Origin: Pseudomonadaceae bacterium | GTDB lineage: Bacteria > Pseudomonadota > Alphaproteobacteria > UBA2136 > UBA6156 | Direction of reading: 5' to 3' | Length of the DNA: 64,000 nt | Assembly: GCA_024236095.1 (NCBI GenBank) | Contig: JACKLD010000014.1 | Coordinates: 124,001 to 188,000 of the forward strand | Shown here: positions 59,237 through 64,000 of the stretch, piece after piece | Position numbering within the stretch: the first letter of the stretch is position 1 | How the letters are laid out: the number at the start of each line of letters is the position of its first letter | Notes under the pieces: generated by a model | What the model was told of the DNA's origin: nothing | Databases searched by the model: none | What the model saw: only the letters and a program-made list of their open reading frames with translations | Program-made: the position numbers and the translations under genes

Positions 59237-60613
59237 ATGTTCACCGCGTCGCCGCGCCTGTTTCGTTTCAGCCTGTGGGCCTGCCTCCTTTCGCTGGGGG
59301 TGCCGTTGGCGCCTTTGGCCCAAACGTCTAACGGGGGGTGGCAAACCACCGTTACCAACAGCAGTGGCCAGACCCTTTCACTGGATAACGATTATCAGGT
59401 CGTCACCCTCCAGATGAAGGATTTGATGAATTTCAATGACTGTGTGAAGTTCGAGACACCCAAGGTCAAGCCGTTCGGTAAAAAGTGTGGCCCTCAAATC
59501 ACCTTCAAATACAGCGAACCCGCCGCCATCACCGAAGTCACCTGCCGTCAGGGTGATAGCATGGTCGCCAATTCGGGCATGGCTAACATGGTGGCGAAGT
59601 CTCTTATGGGGACAGTAAAGAAGGAAGACAAGCAAACCTGCCAGGCTGCGGGAAAAATGAAGACGGTAGGCTTGCAAACCCAATGGTTCTTCAATGCCCA
59701 CGTTTTCGGAGTATCGCCACTGGCACGGCTGGAGGCCGCCGACCCGGATGAGATGCTCAATGCCACGCTTTCCCTGATTTGCCAATTGGGGGTTAAAAAG
59801 GGCCGCAAGCAAAGCCTCAGCTCCTATCTGAATGCCGTAAGGTCGGCGGGGGCCTCCATGGCGTCCAGCGCCGCCACCGCGACAGCGGGCAGTTATGTGC
59901 CATGGGGTCTGAATCCGGCCTTTATTTCCGAGCTTCCGGTGGTCAGTACGGAATGGACGACAGGCACCGCCGGCAGCGCGGTTGCGGCGGGGGTAACGGG
60001 CAGTTTGCTCGGTGTAACAGGCCCGCTTGGGGCGTTTGCCTGTAAAGCCAATGCTCTCGGACAAGACGCCAACACGCTTCTGGGAAAAGCGGGCGTTGGA
60101 GCGATTATCCCAAATTTTTCCAGCAAGGTGATGGATGAGGTCTGCGTCGGCACATGGGGCATGATTGACCCGATGGTCGGTTATGACTCCAACGAAGTCC
60201 GCCCTGTGGCGGCGGCATTGGTAGGCTATCGCGGCTATAAGCGCGCGCTGGCAGGCGCAACATTAGGGAGCATGGTGGGCGTGGGCGGTATGGCGCAGGT
60301 GTTGGAAAACACCAAGGGCATCCAGCAGTTCAATGTGGATTACCCGTTCATCAATGCGCAGCCGGGGGCCCTGAACGCGGCTCAGTCGCACAAGGGCTCG
60401 GGCTGCTACAATGTCGGCACGGCGCTGCCGATGTGGTACACGCGCGGCGAAATGTTGATTCCCGACCCCGGCCTGTTTTTCGCCGATTTGGTCGATCCGA
60501 AAAACTATAACCCGCTGGAAAAGAAACAAACCGAAAACGGCGACTTTGTCTTTACCTATTGGAAGAAAACCTCATGCAGTATCTCCGCCTGTGGCATTGT
60601 TCAACACTACTGA
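59237..60613 (+). CDS. TraU-like exported protein of an F-type conjugation/T4SS locus
   Basis: 458 residues with signal peptide (LFRFSLWACLLSLGVPLAPLAQT), many cysteines and a C-terminal part that resembles TraU: CVGTWGMIDPMVGYDSNEVRPVAAALVGYRGYKRAL, a SGCYNVGTALPMWYTRGEML segment, and GDFVFTYWKKTSCSI at the place of TraU's final strand and cysteine. TraU is a periplasmic factor in F-type mating-pair formation. Similarity is by pattern, and the N-terminal half (FNDCVKFETPKVKPFGKKCGPQ) is not typical, so this could be a distant TraU or a paralogous secretion component. It overlaps the following gene by 40 bases. Confidence 0.5.
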   Translation: MFTASPRLFRFSLWACLLSLGVPLAPLAQTSNGGWQTTVTNSSGQTLSLDNDYQVVTLQMKDLMNFNDCVKFETPKVKPFGKKCGPQITFKYSEPAAITEVTCRQGDSMVANSGMANMVAKSLMGTVKKEDKQTCQAAGKMKTVGLQTQWFFNAHVFGVSPLARLEAADPDEMLNATLSLICQLGVKKGRKQSLSSYLNAVRSAGASMASSAATATAGSYVPWGLNPAFISELPVVSTEWTTGTAGSAVAAGVTGSLLGVTGPLGAFACKANALGQDANTLLGKAGVGAIIPNFSSKVMDEVCVGTWGMIDPMVGYDSNEVRPVAAALVGYRGYKRALAGATLGSMVGVGGMAQVLENTKGIQQFNVDYPFINAQPGALNAAQSHKGSGCYNVGTALPMWYTRGEMLIPDPGLFFADLVDPKNYNPLEKKQTENGDFVFTYWKKTSCSISACGIVQHY

Positions 60614-61194
60614 TAGCCGGCGTGCTGGCCGCCATGCCTGCTTATGCGGGCATTACGGTTGGCCCCTCCAATGCACAAAATGACACAAATGTATCACGTG
60701 AAACCAATGCGGAGGCATCCGCCGAAGCCCCGCAAGACGGTGCCGATACGCAGCGCTGGCGCCAACAGGTGGAGCAGCAGTGGAAGGATTTGATAGCCCA
60801 ACAGCAAAAAGAGCTGGCCCCGGCTGACGTGTTGCTGTTTCTCCATGCCCGCAACTATAACGCCCGCACCGTGATGCTGATGAACGAGATGGCGCTCGAC
60901 CCTGCCATCATGGCCCTCAAACCGGAGGCGCACCTGCTGGACGACGGCGATCCGATGGCAGCCATGGATATAATTTCCGATGAAATGTTGCCGGAACTGA
61001 ACGATGGCATCACCTTCTACATGGCCGGAAAGGGCGCAAAGTTGGCCAAATCGTTTGGTGTCGGTTTGGAAGACACGCTGGTCTACCGTGACTCCACGGG
61101 CGCAGTGCGTCTGTACATTTTGCCGTACGACCTGCCCAAATTCAAAGACCAGCTTGCCCGCGCCGCCGCCAAGCCTCAAACTGGCGGGCAATGA
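60574..61194 (+). CDS. TrbC-like exported thioredoxin-fold protein
   Basis: 206 residues: signal peptide (WHCSTLLIAGVLAAMPAYAG), a glutamine-rich helix (QRWRQQVEQQWKDLIAQQQKEL), then a C-terminal region with DVLLFLHARNYNARTVMLMNEM and GKGAKLAKSFGVGLEDTLVYRDSTG, resembling the thioredoxin-like domain of F-type TrbC/TraW proteins but without a CxxC. The start at 60574 lies inside the upstream gene and follows GGAAGA; a TTG at 60559 is also open. Overlaps the TraF-like gene by four bases. A parS-like sequence is at 60690-60705. Confidence 0.45.
   Translation: MQYLRLWHCSTLLIAGVLAAMPAYAGITVGPSNAQNDTNVSRETNAEASAEAPQDGADTQRWRQQVEQQWKDLIAQQQKELAPADVLLFLHARNYNARTVMLMNEMALDPAIMALKPEAHLLDDGDPMAAMDIISDEMLPELNDGITFYMAGKGAKLAKSFGVGLEDTLVYRDSTGAVRLYILPYDLPKFKDQLARAAAKPQTGGQ
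60690..60705. promoter_or_regulatory. parS-like site 4, inside the TrbC-like gene
   Basis: TGTATCACGTGAAACC, two mismatches to the consensus TGTTTCACGTGAAACA. Near the 5' end of the TrbC-like frame, encoding part of a low-complexity linker. Confidence 0.6.
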
Positions 61195-62228
61195 GAACAA
61201 CAACCGCGCTGACCGTGTTGCTGCTTGCCTGTAGCGGGGGGGCTCATGCCGCTTACGATGAGGCGGTGGAAGATCGTCCCTGTCTGGACTACTGGGCGGT
61301 TGGCAACAGCAAAGAGTGCCAATCCCCCGCCAAACCCAAAAAGCCATCCAAACCGCCGCCTGTTGTGCCCTCTCCCACCACGCCGCCACCGCAGGCAGCC
61401 ACCACCAGTCCGTCCCCTACGTTGGATGAAAAAATCGACAAGTTCATCGAGACCCATGGCAAGCCGCCCCGCGAGTTTGTGGCCTTTTATCTCGAGCCGA
61501 CACCGGAAAACGCCGTCAAATGGGTTGCCAAGTACAATGAGATTCTGCAACGTGGACAAGACTTGGCCATTGCATGGACACAAGCGGAAAAGCTTTATGA
61601 TAACGAGGTGAAAAGCGGCACCCCTGCCAGCGTCCTTAACCCTACCGCTTATCCCATCGTGCCGGATTACGGTATTCCGCTTCCCGGCATCAATACGCCC
61701 GCCTACCCGCAAATGGCCACCCAGCAGCGGCCGGTGGTGCCGGCGCCTTTGGGAGCCGCAGCGGCAATTCGCAGCGAAAGCAGCAATTGGCTGAATGCCC
61801 CCGCCACCGCGACGGCCGGTGTGGCCACAGGATTGTTGAAGCCCGAGGTGGACCTTAAGGCCGATTTCACCGGTAAACCGTTACAGGTGAGCTATTATTT
61901 CAGCAGCATCTGCCCCTATTGCAAAAAATTCACGCCCGATTTGGCCACTGTGGTTGAAGAGCTGGGAGAACGCCTGCAAGTCACCTGCGTGGATGTTACG
62001 CCCGAGGTGGGCGAGGCTCACCGTACCCCGAACAATCTGGATGGTGTCCTCTCCTGCCTGTGGCGTCCTGCCACCGATGAAGAGATTGCCAAACTCAACA
62101 TCCGTCAGACCCCGACGCTGATTATCAATAAAGGTGACGACCAGCAGCTTGAAAAAATCTCCGGATATGTTGACCCTGCCAAGCTGCGCACGTATTTTCT
62201 TGGTGTTCTCGCCAATCGCAAAGAGTAA
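61191..62228 (+). CDS. TraF-like periplasmic thioredoxin-fold protein
   Basis: 345 residues: signal peptide, a Pro/Ser/Thr-rich linker, a helical part (REFVAFYLEPTPENAVKWVAKYNEILQRGQDLAIAWTQAEKLYD) like that of conjugal TraF, then a thioredoxin domain with the active-site SSICPYCKKF (about residue 240), CVDVTPEVGEAHRTPNN and RQTPTLIINK with the cis-proline. F-type TraF proteins assist disulfide formation in pilus-assembly factors; here the CPYC redox pair is intact, which in TraF of plasmid F is not. Translation is coupled to the TrbC-like gene (ATGA). Confidence 0.6.
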   Translation: MRTTTALTVLLLACSGGAHAAYDEAVEDRPCLDYWAVGNSKECQSPAKPKKPSKPPPVVPSPTTPPPQAATTSPSPTLDEKIDKFIETHGKPPREFVAFYLEPTPENAVKWVAKYNEILQRGQDLAIAWTQAEKLYDNEVKSGTPASVLNPTAYPIVPDYGIPLPGINTPAYPQMATQQRPVVPAPLGAAAAIRSESSNWLNAPATATAGVATGLLKPEVDLKADFTGKPLQVSYYFSSICPYCKKFTPDLATVVEELGERLQVTCVDVTPEVGEAHRTPNNLDGVLSCLWRPATDEEIAKLNIRQTPTLIINKGDDQQLEKISGYVDPAKLRTYFLGVLANRKE

Positions 62229-62231
62229 GCA

Positions 62232-62507
62232 ATGACTGAACCAATCTCCGAGTCTCTTGCCGAACAGCCCGCCGCAGGGGATGCAGAAAATAATCCCTCG
62301 GTTACCTACCGGTTGCTATGGTTGATGAAACCACTTGGTGCATTATTGTTACTACTGTGGATCGCCAGCCCGACCACGGCTGACCGTCTAGACCTGCACG
62401 CGCAAATTGCCTGGGGCTTCCTTCTTGGCAGCTTTTACGGGTTGTTTTTCTTCCGCGAGGAAATCGCACGGACGTTTTCAAGTAATTGTCTGAAAGATAA
62501 TATTTAA
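62232..62507 (+). CDS. Small membrane protein following the TraF-like gene
   Basis: 91 residues with two hydrophobic segments (LMKPLGALLLLLWIAS and IAWGFLLGSFYGLFFF) and an acidic N-terminus. Not recognised. It starts three bases after the TraF-like stop, so it belongs to the same unit and may be a T4SS-associated inner-membrane piece. Confidence 0.65.
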   Translation: MTEPISESLAEQPAAGDAENNPSVTYRLLWLMKPLGALLLLLWIASPTTADRLDLHAQIAWGFLLGSFYGLFFFREEIARTFSSNCLKDNI

Positions 62508-62810
62508 AATTGATAACCTGTGTCAGGGTGTCTGTAAGACGTCTGTAGTAAATAAGTATTTATATTTACATCCTAACATTCTGGTTTTAAAATTAAAAAT
62601 TTGAAATTTTCATGGTAGGAGGCTCGCTTGAGGTGAAAACACATGCGTGCGGCCTCCCGTTCTGGTTGGGGGCTCTTATGTAAAACGCCCCCTGGGCGGG
62701 GGAGGCTCTTTTGAAAGAAGGGGGGGTCGGGGAGAGGGGCGATGAGAGCGATGCAAACATGTTGCTAAAATGCTTTGCATGAAATAGGCGAAGGGGCAGG
62801 CAGGGGGCGG
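62508..62810. other. Non-coding interval with AT-rich and G-rich parts
   Basis: No gene is supported in 62508-62845. The first ~110 bases are strongly AT-rich; then follow GGCTCTTATGTAAAACGCCC and a CGCCCCCTGGGCGGGGGAG hairpin with TTTTG, a possible terminator for the T4SS-like genes, and a G-rich tract (62715-62745). The end carries the promoter of the next gene. Confidence 0.4.
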
Positions 62811-62839
62811 TTGTCAAGTTGTGAGTTGCATACCATACT
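62811..62839 (+). promoter_or_regulatory. Leaderless promoter of a small membrane protein gene
   Basis: TTGTCA (62811-62816), 17 bases, CATACT (62834-62839), six bases, ATG at 62846. Confidence 0.6.
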
Positions 62840-62845
62840 GCGACC

Positions 62846-63133
62846 ATGACAATTGAAGAGACGGCGATCCTTTACGTAGATTACATCGAGCCGGCCATTA
62901 AGATTGGTGCGTTCTTTGTTTTGGTGGTGGTGGTTCTGCATATGTTGAACATTGTGCGTCACGGTCAAAGCCCTGGTGGGTTGGTGGCGCGACTGTTTGA
63001 AAAAATCGTTGCAGGAGTTAAATATATCGCCGATTTGCTCAAGAAAGCGTTGTTGTTGCTTCTGCATGGTGTGGTTGCGTTCATAAATGTCATAATCAAC
63101 ACAGTTCGGGATTTCTTTACGGCTAAATTTTAG
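62846..63133 (+). CDS. Small membrane protein, hypothetical
   Basis: 95 residues: one strong membrane segment (IKIGAFFVLVVVVLHMLNIV), then a long amphipathic helix with Lys and Val/Leu (LFEKIVAGVKYIADLLKKALLLLLHGVVAFINVIINTVRDFF). Not recognised. It has its own leaderless promoter and lies 64 bases before the lipoprotein gene. Confidence 0.6.
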   Translation: MTIEETAILYVDYIEPAIKIGAFFVLVVVVLHMLNIVRHGQSPGGLVARLFEKIVAGVKYIADLLKKALLLLLHGVVAFINVIINTVRDFFTAKF

Positions 63134-63197
63134 GCGTAGAGCTTGTATGAGGTGTTGCATTCCTTTAGCCTGAAGGCAAAGAACGGGAGGGGCAGGC

Positions 63198-64000
63198 ATG
63201 CCGACATCACGGAAAGTCTGGGCGGGGGTCGTGGTGCTTGCGGTGGCGGGATGCCAGCCGATGGGGGGTACTTACGTGACCGGTTTGGAAGGCCAGCCGG
63301 TTCCCGCTTATAATGCCTACGGCAGCTATCCTTCTCCGGCCAGTCAGCCACCCCAGCACATCATGCAGCAACAGGCCATGGCCGCCCCCTCTTACGAGAC
63401 GGTGGAGCCGGCGGCTGGAACTGTGCCGAACACTAGTCGCTTGCAAGGTGATATCGCCCAACTTGGTGATCGCCTGCAACGGGTGGAAAAAGCCATGTTG
63501 CGCCTCGACCGCCGTATGCAGCTGGTCGAGCGGAACGAGCTGAACCGCATGGGTGGCGAGACGCCCGCCGGACTCACCTCGCTGACCCCGCAGGAAGAGA
63601 CCTTGGCGATGCAAAACATGAACATTGGGCCTCAATACGGCAACGGTTTCCGTGCCGTCAGCAGCGAGGGGGCCATCACCTCGTCTTTGCAGGCCGCAAA
63701 CACTGGCGTGGCATCAGTAGGCGCGGCAGCCCCCCGCCTGGCCGGATTGCCCTCCTTGGCTGATCGCGGTGCGGCGGCGTCTACTTCCTCCCGCGAGGCT
63801 GACCTTGCGGTCTGGACGGTCATCTATGAAAATGGCAAAACCTGGCCCGACCGCAACCAATTGCCCTTCAGCCGTGATGTGGTGGAGGCTTTGCGTAATG
63901 GCAGCGGCGTCACGGTGTTTGCGCGCGGCAAGCATCCGCAGGCAGTTGAATTCCGCGAGCGGGTCAAGGCGCTCAGCCGTTATCTCGGCAAAGTGGCCAG
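63198..64000 (+). CDS. Lipoprotein with coiled coil, cut by the window edge
   Basis: The frame starts at 63198 after a GGGAGGGG site and is still open at the right edge (267 residues seen). Lipobox VVLAVAGCQP (cysteine about residue 19), a Gln/Pro/Ala-rich linker, a coiled-coil stretch (LQGDIAQLGDRLQRVEKAMLRLDRRMQLVE) and a C-terminal domain AVWTVIYENGKTWPDRNQLPF...VTVFARGKHPQAVEFRERVKALSRYLGK. It may be an outer-membrane partner of the adjacent secretion genes. The family cannot be named from the visible part. Confidence 0.7.
   Translation, partial: MPTSRKVWAGVVVLAVAGCQPMGGTYVTGLEGQPVPAYNAYGSYPSPASQPPQHIMQQQAMAAPSYETVEPAAGTVPNTSRLQGDIAQLGDRLQRVEKAMLRLDRRMQLVERNELNRMGGETPAGLTSLTPQEETLAMQNMNIGPQYGNGFRAVSSEGAITSSLQAANTGVASVGAAAPRLAGLPSLADRGAAASTSSREADLAVWTVIYENGKTWPDRNQLPFSRDVVEALRNGSGVTVFARGKHPQAVEFRERVKALSRYLGKVA

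Noticed and set aside
59237..62228. A complete conjugative element
   Set aside because: Only three Tra-like genes plus small proteins are seen; there is no relaxase, coupling protein, integrase or attachment site in the window.
62593..62847. Minus-strand frame in the T4SS-side gap
   Set aside because: Pro/Ser-rich, overlaps the promoter of the next gene and lacks a start signal.
1..64000. tRNA genes, rRNA, CRISPR arrays and intact transposases
   Set aside because: Scanned by eye for T-arm-like GTTCGAA signatures, regular spaced repeats and DDE-type proteins; none was convincing.

Overview
The window is a chromosomal segment of a high-GC alphaproteobacterium. The evidence is the gene set and order: hemE next to a candidate origin, mnmE, polA, rho, lepA, mnmG-rsmG-parA-parB, DUF3576-leuS-lptE-holA, bcp-rph-rdgB-hemW, a Tim44-domain protein, HemJ and a SecB-like chaperone. 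Coding third positions are strongly G/C. I cannot name the genus from sequence alone. No tRNA, rRNA, CRISPR array or intact transposase was seen.

Layout. 1-11.4 kb: a motA fragment, lolA, an esterase, ftsK, a phosphohexomutase, a BI-1 membrane protein and a minus-strand block of EVE, exported protein, gpsA, Tim44 and hemC. 11.4-20.6 kb: hemJ, fpg, tsaD, mltA, HIT, an MFS carrier, comM, a frameshifted unknown and an SH3 protein. 20.6-25.2 kb: hemE, a candidate oriC, smr, two HemY/HemX-like membrane proteins and hemD. 25.3-33.7 kb: mnmE, polA, rho, then an accessory trio (deaminase, glycosyltransferase, unknown) ending in a MITE-like element. 34-45.2 kb: lepA, an antiporter, small proteins, mnmG, rsmG, parAB and a porin. 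45.2-54 kb: DUF3576, leuS, lptE, DUF1328, holA, tandem repeats, an LpoA-like protein, yraN and a dolP-like gene. 54-58.8 kb: a non-coding stretch, hemW-rdgB-rph-bcp (minus), a SecB-like gene and yggT. 58.9-64 kb: exported proteins resembling part of an F-type conjugation/type IV secretion system (TraU-, TrbC- and TraF-like), small membrane proteins and a truncated lipoprotein.

How it fits together. The segment is the origin-proximal housekeeping domain: replication start (candidate oriC, polA, holA), segregation (ParA, ParB and a spread of parS-like sites at 54-61 kb, FtsK), haem synthesis (hemC, hemD, hemE, hemJ, with HemW), tRNA modification (tsaD, mnmE, mnmG), envelope biogenesis (lolA, lptE, LpoA-like, DolP-like, mltA) and transcription/translation factors.

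The most interesting patterns are these. (1) Many first genes have a promoter 17 bp-spaced and placed so that transcription would begin at or within a few bases of the start codon, i.e. leaderless mRNAs; this reveals a 32-residue membrane microprotein. (2) Palindromic elements of one family lie between genes and, in the same reading frame, inside tsaD and leuS. (3) A 273-bp MITE with CTAG flanks supplies the stop codon of the gene before it. (4) parS-like sites continue into a T4SS-like locus.
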